The notes under the pieces were generated by a model. That model saw only the letters and a list, made by a program, of their open reading frames with translations, was not told the origin of the DNA and did not search any database. A DNA stretch of 15,471 nucleotides, taken from NCBI GenBank assembly GCA_004552595.1, contig SFNX01000044.1, positions 1-15,471 on the forward strand, written 5' to 3'. This stretch comes from Lachnospiraceae bacterium (GTDB lineage Bacteria; Bacillota; Clostridia; Lachnospirales; Lachnospiraceae). Position 1 is the first letter of the stretch. Each line of letters begins with the position of its first letter. Positions 1 through 7,581 of the stretch are shown here, piece by piece. The position numbers and the translations under genes were made by a program.

Positions 1-156
1 ACAGAACCGTTTCAATCATCATCGGCTAGAACTGGTGCCGAGGACAGGGTCTAAAATATGACTGGGAATTAAAAGTGAAACAGAAAGGATTAACCTTTGG
101 TTAGACGAGTCTGAAACCAGAATATATAGATTACAACTTAAAAGGAGGCCAATCCA

Positions 157-183
157 ATGGACAGTCCAATTACAATAAGTTGA
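157..183 (+). CDS. Possible 8-codon leader peptide (MDSPITIS)
   Basis: A very short reading frame starts with ATG at 157 and stops with TGA at 181-183. A good ribosome site (AAAGGAGG, 141-148) lies about 8 bases upstream, better than those of several real genes in the window. The stop codon runs into the first base pairs of the terminator stem. The peptide has no run of a single amino acid, so there is no sign of classic amino-acid attenuation. It could instead be the remnant of a deleted gene or a chance ATG after a purine-rich stretch. The call rests only on spacing and Shine-Dalgarno quality. Confidence 0.2.
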   Translation: MDSPITIS

Positions 184-229
184 GGAGCTAAACTAGAAGA
201 TCTCAGTGGTTTAGCTCCTCTCTTTTTTT
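182..229 (+). terminator. Strong intrinsic terminator upstream of the fab operon
   Basis: The arm GAGGAGCTAAAC (182-193) pairs perfectly over 12 bp with GTTTAGCTCCTC (209-220). The loop is 15 bases, and seven T residues follow at 223-229. It should end transcription arriving from the left and so insulate the fatty-acid operon, whose own promoter lies about 50 bases downstream. Confidence 0.9.
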
Positions 230-266
230 GTATAAAATAAAGTACAAGACAAAATACTTAAAATTA

Positions 267-342
267 TTTAATTAAAAATATTGACATAAATTTATGACGA
301 ATATATAATCTCAATAAATTTAGTTAAAATTCTTTAATTAAA
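267..342. promoter_or_regulatory. Three TTTAATTAAA-type palindromes around the fab promoter, candidate MarR/FabT operators
   Basis: The palindrome TTTAATTAAA occurs at 267-276, just upstream of the -35 box, and again at 333-342, downstream of the expected transcription start. A one-mismatch copy, TTTAGTTAAA, lies at 319-328, only 4 bases from the last one. Symmetric AT-rich sites bracketing a promoter suit a MarR-family dimer, and a MarR gene ends this operon. The surrounding DNA is extremely AT-rich, so some of this symmetry may be chance. The link to the regulator is inference. Confidence 0.35.
281..309 (+). promoter_or_regulatory. Consensus sigma-A promoter of the fab operon
   Basis: TTGACA at 281-286 and TATAAT at 304-309 are both perfect consensus hexamers, separated by the optimal 17 bases. 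Transcription should start near 315-317, leaving a leader of about 90 bases before the acpP start codon. No other promoter of similar quality was seen inside the fab genes. Confidence 0.9.
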
Positions 343-405
343 TTACAGAAAAATAGAAATAGAGTCATATGACCTATGAAAAAGTTTAAAAGAGGAGAAA
401 AGAAA

Positions 406-633
406 ATGTTTGAAAAGGTTAAAGAAATTATTGTAGACACAATCGGATGTAATGCAGATGATGTAAAGCTTGAGTCAAGACTTGAAGAGGATCTTTCAAT
501 GGATTCACTTGACGCTGTTCAGGTTAACATGAACATTGAAGAGCAGCTTGGAATTACAATTCCTGATGAGATGTTAACAGAGCTTAAGAGTGTTAAGGAT
601 ATTGTTGAGTATTTAGAGAACAATGGACAGTAA
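406..633 (+). CDS. acpP: Acyl carrier protein
   Basis: This is the 75-residue carrier that holds growing acyl chains as thioesters on a 4'-phosphopantetheine arm during type II fatty-acid synthesis in the cytoplasm. The attachment motif Asp-Ser-Leu-Asp is present with the modified serine at residue 34, preceded by an acidic stretch (EEDLSM), and the size is normal for the family. The chosen ATG at 406 has the ribosome site AGAGGAG at 391-397. An in-frame ATG at 376 would add ten basic residues but lies upstream of that site and has no ribosome site of its own. As first gene after a consensus promoter it should be strongly expressed. Its last 11 bases overlap accD in another frame, which suggests translational coupling. 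Confidence 0.95.
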   Translation: MFEKVKEIIVDTIGCNADDVKLESRLEEDLSMDSLDAVQVNMNIEEQLGITIPDEMLTELKSVKDIVEYLENNGQ

Positions 634-1486
634 TAAGATTCATCCACTTAATATTATAAAGAATATACGTCAGAGACGATTTGTCAGAGAAATAAATGCT
701 GATGAAGGTCTTTCTGCCAAGAACAGGATTTATTACATAATTGACAAGGGTTCATTTATAGAAACGAACAAAAAGCTTAAGTTTTCTAACCCGATAGAGT
801 TTCCTGAATATGAAGAAAAGTATAATAAGGCAGTTAACAAGACTAACATGAACGAAGCAGTTATTACAGGAATTGCAAGCATTGAAGGCATTAAGTGCGT
901 GCTAGCAGTAATGGATAAGCGTTTTTTCATGGCAAGTATGGGACGTGTAGTCGGTGAAAAGATAACTGCAGCAGTTGAGCTTGCCGATAGAAAGAAGCTA
1001 CCGTTAATTATATACTGCGCGTCAGGTGGTGCGAGAATGCAAGAAGGCATTTTCTCACTTATGCAAATGGCTAAGACGTCTGCGGCAATAGAAAAATTCA
1101 GCTCAAATGGCGGACTATATATTGCTGTATTGACAAATCCGACAACCGGCGGTGTTACGGCAAGCTTTGCTTCCTTAGCAGACATTACTCTTGCAGAGCC
1201 TAAGGCACTGATTGGATTTGCAGGACCAAGAGTTATTGAGCAGACAATAGGCAAGAAGCTTCCTGAAGGATTTCAGACTGCTGAATACTTAAAAGAGCAC
1301 GGCTTTATTGATGAAATAGTTCCAATAAAGGAGCAGAGAGAAGTGCTTGCAAAGCTGTTAAGACTTCATATGCCAAAAACTGTCCCGGTTGAAAAGGTTA
1401 AGCACATTGTAAATGCTACAGGAAACAGTGCAAAGAAATTATTACGCTTAAACAAGAAGACGTATATTCAATTGAAGGTTAAATAA
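623..1486 (+). CDS. accD: Acetyl-CoA carboxylase carboxyltransferase beta subunit lacking the zinc ribbon
   Basis: AccD pairs with AccA to move a carboxyl group from carboxybiotin to acetyl-CoA, giving malonyl-CoA. The carboxyltransferase core is clear: the pre-core motif LSAKNRI near residue 30, a CASGGARMQEG oxyanion-type motif near residues 132-142, then a Thr-Thr-Gly-Gly-Val-Thr-Ala-Ser-Phe-Ala motif, and the ending region that normally contacts AccA. The protein is 287 residues. The N-terminus is unusual: family members normally carry a four-cysteine zinc ribbon before LSAKxRI, but here only about 29 residues precede it and none is cysteine. The upstream DNA encodes acpP in a different frame, so a missed start cannot supply the ribbon. 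The start overlaps acpP by 11 bases with only a weak AGAGA site, implying coupling. The gene ends one base before accA. Confidence 0.9.
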   Translation: MDSNKIHPLNIIKNIRQRRFVREINADEGLSAKNRIYYIIDKGSFIETNKKLKFSNPIEFPEYEEKYNKAVNKTNMNEAVITGIASIEGIKCVLAVMDKRFFMASMGRVVGEKITAAVELADRKKLPLIIYCASGGARMQEGIFSLMQMAKTSAAIEKFSSNGGLYIAVLTNPTTGGVTASFASLADITLAEPKALIGFAGPRVIEQTIGKKLPEGFQTAEYLKEHGFIDEIVPIKEQREVLAKLLRLHMPKTVPVEKVKHIVNATGNSAKKLLRLNKKTYIQLKVK

Positions 1487-1487
1487 A

Positions 1488-2279
1488 ATGGAAAGCAAAA
1501 ATTTAGCTTCGGAAAAAGTCAGACTGTCAAGATGGCAGGACAGACCGTCGGCAGATGACTACATAAAAGCATTATTTACAGATTTTATTGAGCTTCATGG
1601 TGATAAGCTTTCATATGATGACAAGTCAATAATCGGCGGCGTAGCAAGCTTTCATGGTATGAGTGTAACGGTTATCGGTCAGAGAAAGGGACATACTATT
1701 GAGGAAAGTGCCAACGTTAATTTCGGAATGACAAATCCTGAAGGATACAGAAAAGCATTAAGACTTATGAGACAGGCAGAGAAATTTGACAGACCGATAA
1801 TTACATTTGTTGATACACCGGGTGCATATCCCGGAGTTGAAGCGGAAGAACATGGGCAGGGAGAAGCAATTGCAAGAAATCTTGCAATAATGAGCGGACT
1901 TAAGGTTCCAATCATTTCGATAATAATAGGTCAGGGAAACAGCGGCGGTGCACTTGGAATTTGTGTTGCTGATGAAATATGGATGCTTGAAAATTCTGTA
2001 TTTTCAATACTTTCACCAGAAGGCTTTGCATCAATTCTCTGGAAGGATTCTTCAAGAAGAGATGAAGCCTGTGAGCTTATGAAACTAACGGCGCAGGATT
2101 TGTATGATTATAAAATAATAGATGGAATAATCAACGAGCCAAAAGGCGGGGCGCATATGAATCCTGAAGAGGTAATTGCCAAATTAGATGAAATGCTTTA
2201 TGAAAGATTAAATGTTCTGTCTATTCTTCCAAAGGAAGTATTAATTAAAAACAGATATAAGAAATATAGGGTTATGTAA
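1488..2279 (+). CDS. accA: Acetyl-CoA carboxylase carboxyltransferase alpha subunit
   Basis: This 263-residue protein is the partner of AccD in the carboxyltransferase complex. Recognisable family segments are TFVDTPGAYPGVEAEEHGQGEAIARNL around the middle and the glycine-rich GQGNSGGALG, followed by LSPEGFASILWKD. It is shorter than the roughly 319-residue E. coli protein, mainly at the N-terminus, which I regard as usual for Firmicutes. The ATG at 1488 lies one base after the accD stop, with GAAGGT at 1474-1479 as ribosome site. Its stop codon shares one base with the fabH start (TAATG). The biotin carboxylase and the biotin carrier needed to feed this complex are not in the window. Confidence 0.95.
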   Translation: MESKNLASEKVRLSRWQDRPSADDYIKALFTDFIELHGDKLSYDDKSIIGGVASFHGMSVTVIGQRKGHTIEESANVNFGMTNPEGYRKALRLMRQAEKFDRPIITFVDTPGAYPGVEAEEHGQGEAIARNLAIMSGLKVPIISIIIGQGNSGGALGICVADEIWMLENSVFSILSPEGFASILWKDSSRRDEACELMKLTAQDLYDYKIIDGIINEPKGGAHMNPEEVIAKLDEMLYERLNVLSILPKEVLIKNRYKKYRVM

Positions 2280-3225
2280 TGAATGGATTAAGATTCCACG
2301 GATTTGGTCATTATGCACCGGATAACCGTATTGATAATAACAAAATAAGCGAAGGTCTTGATACTAACGATGAATGGATAAGGACAAGAACCGGAATTAA
2401 GAACAGACATTTCGTAAGTGAAGGACAGTTAAATTACGAAGTTGCAAAAAATGCTTGCGAACGAGCAATTAAAGATGCGGGAATTGATAAAGATGATATT
2501 TCATATTTAATTGTATGTTCATTCTGTGCTGAGTTCCCGGTTCCATCACTTGCATGTATGGTACAGGAAGAACTTGGAATTAAGGATACATGTACATGCT
2601 TTGATATAAATGCTGCATGTTCGGGCTTGTTATGAGAGGACTTTTGCTTGAGGAGGCAATTGACTCTGATTATAAGAATAAAAAATATGGAATCGTTATA
2701 GGAAGCGAAGTAATCTCAAAGCATCTTGATATGACAGACAGAGGTTCATGTATTTTATTCGGTGACGGTGCAGGCGCCTTAGTAGTAAGCCTTGATAAGG
2801 ATGCAATATATGCTCATACATCGGGCTCAAAAGGCAGCTACGAAGTGCTTCGCGTGGGCGGAAAAAATTATAATAATAGTTTTGTTTACATGAACGGTTC
2901 TGAAGTATTTAAATTTGCAGTTTCAACAATTCCAAAATGCATTGATGAAGTTCTTAAAAAAGCGTCTCTTACTATGGAGGACATTGACCTTGTAGTATGT
3001 CACCAGGCCAATAAGAGAATAATTGATGCAGTAAGACTTAAATATAAGGAATCGGAAGAGAAATTCCCTATGAACATCAATGAATACGGAAATACGTCTG
3101 CAGCAAGTGTTCCGATTTTATTATCCGAATTACATGAAAAGGGAATACTTAAAAAGGGAATGAAAGTCATATTAACAGGATTTGGAGCAGGCCTTACCTG
3201 GGCCGCAAACTTAGTGGAGATTTAA
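2279..3225 (+). pseudogene. fabH: 3-oxoacyl-ACP synthase III, frame broken after the active-site cysteine
   Basis: FabH condenses acetyl-CoA (or another acyl-CoA) with malonyl-ACP to start chains. The first part (2279-2635) reads from the start through DEWIRTRTGI to the active-site segment NAACSG, with the nucleophile at Cys114, and then hits TGA at 2633-2635. The rest continues in another frame from about 2626 to 3225. It contains GDGAGALVV, the catalytic histidine in CHQANKR and the catalytic asparagine in NEYGNTSAAS, so every catalytic residue survives but on two frames. From remembered family spacing, about five residues of the helix after the cysteine are also missing. Restoring frame needs 3n+1 extra bases; 13 or 16 would restore the usual spacing. 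ATG at 2632 overlaps the TGA, so a separate C-terminal chain could be made by re-initiation. Real mutation, strain variation and assembly error are all open. Confidence 0.8.
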
Positions 3226-3227
3226 GA

Positions 3228-4151
3228 ATGAAAATAAATGAAATATTTGGAATAAAATATCCGATAATTCAGGGCGGTATGGCAAATATTGCAATAGGTG
3301 AATTTGCAGCAGCAGTATCAAATGCAGGAGGTCTTGGACTTATCGGTGCCGGGGGAATGAATGCAGAAGGCTTAAGGGAAAACATAAGAAAATGTAAGTC
3401 TTTAACTGATAAGCCTTTTGGTGTAAACATCATGCTTATGAATCCTGAAGCAGATAAAATGGCTGAAGTAGTTATTGAAGAAGGCGTAAAAATCGTAACT
3501 ACAGGCGCAGGCTTTCCAACAAAATATATGCCAAAGTGGAAGGAAGCAGGAATATTTGTAATGCCTGTTGTTTCTTCTGCAATTGTTGCAAAGAAAATGG
3601 AAAAAGAAGGTGCCGATGCACTTATAGCGGAAGGCTGTGAAAGCGGAGGCCATGTAGGCGAGATGACTACAATGGCATTAGTACCACAGATTGTTGATGC
3701 TGTATCTATTCCGGTAATTGCAGCAGGAGGAATAGCTGATGGAAGACAGCTTGCAGCTGCATTTGCACTTGGAGCAGATGGTGTACAGATTGGTACGGTA
3801 CTTCTTGCAACTAACGAATGTCCTATTCATGATAATTATAAGCAGGCAGTAATAAAAGCGAAGGATAATGACACAATTGTAACCGGAAGAATTGCCGGTA
3901 CGCCTGTAAGAATTATTAAGAATTCAATGGCAAGAGAGTATGTAAAAAGAGAAAAAGAGGGTGCTGACAAGATGGATCTTGAGCAGTATACACTCGGATC
4001 ATTAAGAAGAGCAGTATTTGACGGAGATACTCAGACAGGCTCTCTTATGGCAGGACAGGTGTGCGGACTTGTTAAGGAAGTAAAGTCCATTAAAGAAGTG
4101 CTTGAAGAAATGGTAGCTAAAGCAGACGAAGTAATGAAGAATCTTAAATAA
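3228..4151 (+). CDS. fabK: Enoyl-ACP reductase II (FMN-dependent)
   Basis: FabK carries out the last step of each elongation cycle, reducing trans-2-enoyl-ACP with NAD(P)H through bound FMN. It replaces FabI in many streptococci and clostridia and confers natural triclosan resistance in known cases. The 307-residue TIM-barrel protein shows the family pattern: PIIQGGMANIAIGEFAAAVSNAGGLGLIGAG at the start, AEGCESGGHVGEMTTMALVPQ in the middle, and the phosphate-binding AAGGIADGRQLAAAFALGADGVQIGT. The similar 2-nitropropane dioxygenase family is the alternative, but the fab setting and the sequence favour FabK. The start follows the fabH stop by two bases, with GGAG at 3216-3219. Confidence 0.93.
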   Translation: MKINEIFGIKYPIIQGGMANIAIGEFAAAVSNAGGLGLIGAGGMNAEGLRENIRKCKSLTDKPFGVNIMLMNPEADKMAEVVIEEGVKIVTTGAGFPTKYMPKWKEAGIFVMPVVSSAIVAKKMEKEGADALIAEGCESGGHVGEMTTMALVPQIVDAVSIPVIAAGGIADGRQLAAAFALGADGVQIGTVLLATNECPIHDNYKQAVIKAKDNDTIVTGRIAGTPVRIIKNSMAREYVKREKEGADKMDLEQYTLGSLRRAVFDGDTQTGSLMAGQVCGLVKEVKSIKEVLEEMVAKADEVMKNLK

Positions 4152-4165
4152 AGAAGGAAGAAGAT

Positions 4166-5113
4166 ATGGTTGTTTTTGCATATGCAGGTCAGGGAAGCCA
4201 GTATGTATCAATGGGAACAGATATATATGAAGCATTTCCGGAATACAAAAAAGTACTTGATAAATTTGACGATTATGAAAATATTAAAGAGCTGATGAAA
4301 TCCGGACCAGAAGAAATGCTTACTGAGACGGAAAATACACAGCCGGCATTTGCACTTTTTGCAGCAGGGGTAACTGAGGTACTAAGGGCAAATGGAATTA
4401 ATCCAGATGGAGCATTGGGACTTAGCTTAGGCGAGTACGGTGCGCTTTATGCAGCTGGAGTTTTCAGTGTTGATGACTATGTAAACACTGTTGCATACAG
4501 AGGAAAGGTCATGCAGGAGGCTGCAAAAGGACTTAACTGTGCAATGTCTGCAATACTTGGACTTGATGCGGGTGCAGTAAAAAAAACAGTCGATGAGTGT
4601 GCTGTTATCCTTGATAAGACAGGCGGATATGTAACAGTTGCAAATTATAACTGCAGCGGACAGTATGTAATATGCGGTGATGAGGAGGCAGTTTCATATA
4701 CAGAGGAAAAGCTTAAGGAAGCAGGAGCAAAAAGATGCCTAAGACTTAAGGTCAGTGGTCCGTTCCATACAAAATTTATGCAGCCTGCAGCTGATAAGCT
4801 TAAGAAAAGACTTGATGAAATCAATATTAATGAAGCAAAAATTCCGGTTGCTCTTAATGCAACGGGAGATTTCCTTAATAAAGATGATGACTTAAGAGCA
4901 CTTCTTGAAAAACAGATTCGTTCAAGTGTTTATTTTGAAGATGACGTGAAGAAATTCTTAGATAAAGGTGCTGACGTGTTCATTGAAATAGGGCCGGGAA
5001 AAGTAATAACAGGATTTATAAATAAGATTGCAAAGGCATGCGGTAAGGAAGTAAAGGTATATACGATAGATAAGGCTGATGATTTGAAGGCAGTTATTGA
5101 GGAGCTTTCATAG
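4166..5113 (+). CDS. fabD: Malonyl-CoA:ACP transacylase
   Basis: FabD transfers malonyl from CoA to ACP, supplying the extender for every condensation. The 315-residue protein starts with the family signature FAYAGQGSQYVSMG. It has the nucleophile elbow GLSLGEYGAL with Ser87, and the catalytic histidine in SGPFHTKFM. The elbow has leucine where E. coli FabD has histidine (GHSLG). I have seen GLSLGEY in clostridial proteins and do not treat it as a defect. The ribosome site AAGGAAG (4154-4160) fixes the ATG at 4166. The gap to fabK is 14 bases and to fabG 18 bases, consistent with one transcript. Confidence 0.95.
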   Translation: MVVFAYAGQGSQYVSMGTDIYEAFPEYKKVLDKFDDYENIKELMKSGPEEMLTETENTQPAFALFAAGVTEVLRANGINPDGALGLSLGEYGALYAAGVFSVDDYVNTVAYRGKVMQEAAKGLNCAMSAILGLDAGAVKKTVDECAVILDKTGGYVTVANYNCSGQYVICGDEEAVSYTEEKLKEAGAKRCLRLKVSGPFHTKFMQPAADKLKKRLDEININEAKIPVALNATGDFLNKDDDLRALLEKQIRSSVYFEDDVKKFLDKGADVFIEIGPGKVITGFINKIAKACGKEVKVYTIDKADDLKAVIEELS

Positions 5114-5131
5114 GTTTTATAAAGGTGACAT

Positions 5132-5872
5132 ATGAGTGATAGAAATGTAGCAGTAGTAACAGGCGGCAGCAGAGGAATCGGTAGAGCGGTCGCAATACAG
5201 TTGGCAAAGTCAGGAAATGACGTGGCAGTTATTTATCGCGGTAACAAGGAAAAGGCAGAAGAGGTTGTTGATATAATCAAGTCATTTGGAGTTGATGCGA
5301 TAAGTATACAGGCTGATGTTTCGAGTTCTTCAGATTGTAAGGAAGCAATATCAAAGGTTAAGGAAGCCTTTGGTAAAGTCAACATTTTAGTAAACAATGC
5401 AGGAATTACAAGAGACGGACTGTTAATCAGAATGAAGGATTCTGACTTTGATGATGTAATAAATGCTAACCTTAAAGGTACTTTTTACATGATGCGTGAG
5501 TGTATTCCGTTAATGCTTAAGGCAGATGTTAAAAAGATAATAAATATAAGCTCTGTTGCAGGTGTACTTGGCAATCAGGGACAGGCAAACTATTCGGCAA
5601 GTAAAGCAGGTGTTATAGGTCTTACTAAATCAGCCGCAAGAGAATATGCCTCAAAGAAAATTAATATTAATGCAATTGCTCCTGGAATGATTGAAACAGA
5701 CATGACGGGCGATATGAATGAAAAAGCGAGAGAAGGTGTTATCGCCACCGTTCCTTTTAAGCAGATGGGAAAAGCAGAGGATATCGCATTTGCTGTGGAT
5801 TTTCTTGCAGGAAAAGGTTCTGACTACATTACGGGACAGGTATTATGTGTTGATGGAGGAATGGCAATATGA
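5132..5872 (+). CDS. fabG: 3-oxoacyl-ACP reductase
   Basis: FabG reduces beta-ketoacyl-ACP to beta-hydroxyacyl-ACP with NADPH. It is a classical short-chain dehydrogenase of 246 residues. The nucleotide-binding loop TGGSRGIG lies at residues 10-17, NNAG at 88-91, the catalytic Asn113, the serine pair 140-141, and Tyr154 and Lys158 in NYSASKAG. The C-terminus VLCVDGGMAI is typical of FabG. AAAGGTGA at 5121-5128 serves as ribosome site. The final TGA overlaps the fabF ATG (ATGA), so the two are probably translationally coupled. Position between fabD and fabF makes FabG far more likely than another dehydrogenase of the superfamily. Confidence 0.96.
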   Translation: MSDRNVAVVTGGSRGIGRAVAIQLAKSGNDVAVIYRGNKEKAEEVVDIIKSFGVDAISIQADVSSSSDCKEAISKVKEAFGKVNILVNNAGITRDGLLIRMKDSDFDDVINANLKGTFYMMRECIPLMLKADVKKIINISSVAGVLGNQGQANYSASKAGVIGLTKSAAREYASKKININAIAPGMIETDMTGDMNEKAREGVIATVPFKQMGKAEDIAFAVDFLAGKGSDYITGQVLCVDGGMAI

Positions 5873-7098
5873 GAAGAGTAGTTGTTACCGGAATTGGAAT
5901 GATTACACCTGTTGGAAATAATACATCCGATTCATGGAATGCAGTTAAAAACGGTGAATGCGGAATCGGACCGATTACTCACTATGACACGACCGGCAGA
6001 AAAGTAACTCTTGCAGGAGAAGTGAAGGGGTATGATCCGAGCACTACAATTGATCCAAAAGAGCTTAGGAAGATGGACAGATTTGTACAGTTTGCAATGA
6101 CAGCGGCAAGTGAGGCCGTAGAAGCAAGCGGTATTGATTTTGCATCTGAAAATACTGAAAGAGCCGGCGTAATTATTTCAAGCGGAATTGGTGGGTTTGC
6201 AACAATTCAGTCTGAGATTATTAAGGGTAACGAGAAAGGCTACGACAGAGTTTCACCTTACTTTATTCCTCAGATTATTTCGAATATGGCAGCAGGTCAG
6301 ATCGCAATAAAGTACGGACTTAACGGTATGTGTTCATGTGTAGTTACCGCATGTGCAGGCGGAACAAATGCAATAGGCGATGCCTTCCACAGAATAAGAG
6401 ACGGCTATGAAGACGTTATGCTTTGCGGCGGAACCGAGGCGTGCATAACTGAAATCGGAATCGGTGGATTCACATCAATGAGAGCACTTCACACAGGAAA
6501 TGACCCTAAGAGAGCATCAATTCCTTTTGATAAGGACAGAAGCGGTTTTGTAATGGGCGAGGGTGCAGCAGTTCTGGTGCTTGAGGAAGAAGAGCATGCA
6601 AAAAAAAGAGGTGCTAATATTTATGGCGAGGTAGTAGGATACGGCGCAAACTGTGATGCAAATCATATTACAGCCCCGTTAGAGGACGGCTCAATGGCAG
6701 CTAAGTGTTTAACTCTTGCATTAAATGATGCAAATGTTAAGCCTGAAGACATTGATTATATAAACGCACACGGAACAAGTACACACCTTAATGATTCAGG
6801 CGAGACTAAAGCAATTAAACTTGCATTTTCAGAGCATGCAAAAAAGCTTATGGTAAGCTCAACAAAGTCAATGACAGGACATTTGCTTGGTGCTGCAGGT
6901 GCGGTTGAAGCAGGCTTTAGTGTATTAGCACTTAAGGACGGATTTGTTCCTGCAACAATCGGATATGAGAACTTTGATGAAGAGTGTGACCTTGATATCG
7001 TTCCAAATGTCGGAAGAAATAAAGATATTAAATATGCTGTGTCAAATTCACTTGGATTTGGCGGACATAATGCATGCTTGGTATTTAAGAAGTATTAA
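5869..7098 (+). CDS. fabF: 3-oxoacyl-ACP synthase II
   Basis: FabF condenses acyl-ACP with malonyl-ACP in the elongation rounds. The 409-residue protein has the Cys-His-His triad of KAS I/II enzymes: Cys162 in VTACAGGTNAIGDA, a histidine in NAHGTSTHLNDSGE and a second histidine in SMTGHLLGAAGAVEAG. The C-terminus SNSLGFGGHNACLVF is also diagnostic. Start is well supported: ATG overlaps the fabG stop and GGAGGA lies at 5855-5860. Because fabH is broken in this window, decarboxylation of malonyl-ACP by FabF, known as a side activity of the family, is one conceivable way to start chains. That is inference only. FabB is unlikely given length and motif style. Confidence 0.96.
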   Translation: MRRVVVTGIGMITPVGNNTSDSWNAVKNGECGIGPITHYDTTGRKVTLAGEVKGYDPSTTIDPKELRKMDRFVQFAMTAASEAVEASGIDFASENTERAGVIISSGIGGFATIQSEIIKGNEKGYDRVSPYFIPQIISNMAAGQIAIKYGLNGMCSCVVTACAGGTNAIGDAFHRIRDGYEDVMLCGGTEACITEIGIGGFTSMRALHTGNDPKRASIPFDKDRSGFVMGEGAAVLVLEEEEHAKKRGANIYGEVVGYGANCDANHITAPLEDGSMAAKCLTLALNDANVKPEDIDYINAHGTSTHLNDSGETKAIKLAFSEHAKKLMVSSTKSMTGHLLGAAGAVEAGFSVLALKDGFVPATIGYENFDEECDLDIVPNVGRNKDIKYAVSNSLGFGGHNACLVFKKY

Positions 7099-7134
7099 AT
7101 AAGTGCTTTTGAGAAAGCTTTGAAAGGAAGTAAT

Positions 7135-7563
7135 ATGGAACTTAGCAATAAAGAAATAATGGAAATACTTCCACACAGATATCCGTTTTTACTTGTGGAT
7201 AAGGTTGTTGATTATGAACCGGGTAAGTGGGCAGAAGGAATAAAGTGTGTTTCGGCAAATGAGATGCAGTTTCTCGGTCATTTTCCGAACGAGCCTGTAA
7301 TGCCGGGAGTACTGATTATCGAAGCGCTTGCGCAGGTTGGAGCAATTGCTGTTCTTACGGAGGAAGAGAATAAAGGAAAGCTTGTGTTTTTTGGCGGAAT
7401 TAAAAATGCAAGATTTAAGAAAAAGGTTGTTCCGGGAGATGTTCTCACTATGAAATGTGAACTTATCGCAAGAAAGGGACCGATTGGATTCGGAAAAGCA
7501 GTTGCGCTTGTTGATGGCAAGGTCGCAGCATCTGCTGAACTCACTTTTGCGATAGAATCATAG
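7135..7563 (+). CDS. fabZ: 3-hydroxyacyl-ACP dehydratase
   Basis: FabZ removes water from beta-hydroxyacyl-ACP to give the enoyl substrate of FabK. The 142-residue hot-dog fold protein shows LPHRYPFLLVD near the start and the catalytic pair His49 (GHFPNEPVMPGV) and Glu63 (LIIEALAQVG). I chose ATG at 7135 because AAAGGAAG (7123-7130) sits just before it. A TTG at 7120 is in frame, but using it would put the ribosome site inside the gene. In many clostridial fab clusters accB precedes fabZ and accC follows it. Here fabZ follows fabF directly after a 36-base gap and is followed by the MarR gene instead. Confidence 0.95.
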   Translation: MELSNKEIMEILPHRYPFLLVDKVVDYEPGKWAEGIKCVSANEMQFLGHFPNEPVMPGVLIIEALAQVGAIAVLTEEENKGKLVFFGGIKNARFKKKVVPGDVLTMKCELIARKGPIGFGKAVALVDGKVAASAELTFAIES

Positions 7564-7581
7564 TTGTGTTATATTAAAAAT

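Larger units (their letters stand above)
1..280. other. Unassigned 5' region, possible structured RNA or end of an upstream gene
   Basis: No recognisable gene lies here. All three + frames entering from the left stop early (first stops near 27-29, 52-54 and 59-61), so at most a few C-terminal residues of an upstream protein could be present, and I do not recognise them. Several short hairpins can be drawn: TCGGC/GCCGA (22-26 with 37-41), TAACC/GGTTA (91-95 with 99-103) and TGGA/TCCA (158-161 with 165-168). They lead into a strong terminator at 182-229. The layout would suit a small RNA or a leader, but I could not match it to tmRNA, 6S RNA, RNase P RNA, SRP RNA, a T-box or a known riboswitch by eye. 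Positions 230-280 are plain AT-rich spacer. Confidence 0.3.

Noticed and set aside
1..230. T-box or known riboswitch upstream of the fab operon
   Set aside because: No T-box core or conserved riboswitch core was found by eye, and an independent consensus promoter follows the terminator, so it would not control the fab genes by attenuation.
376..405. Upstream in-frame ATG for acpP adding ten basic residues
   Set aside because: The AGAGGAG ribosome site lies between this ATG and the ATG at 406, and the shorter protein matches normal ACP length and N-terminus.
733..1254. Long open frame on the minus strand inside accD
   Set aside because: It is a shadow of accD: no ribosome site, no recognisable domain, and the + strand frame has clear family motifs. 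The same applies to the other minus-strand frames inside fab and ABC genes.
2610..2640. Programmed ribosomal frameshift to make full-length FabH
   Set aside because: No slippery heptamer or downstream pseudoknot is visible, and a frameshift here would still leave the helix after the cysteine about five residues short.
4418..4444. FabD active-site elbow GLSLG in place of GHSLG as a possible defect
   Set aside because: The nucleophile and the distal histidine are intact, and I recall GLSLGEY in many clostridial FabD proteins, so it is probably ordinary variation.
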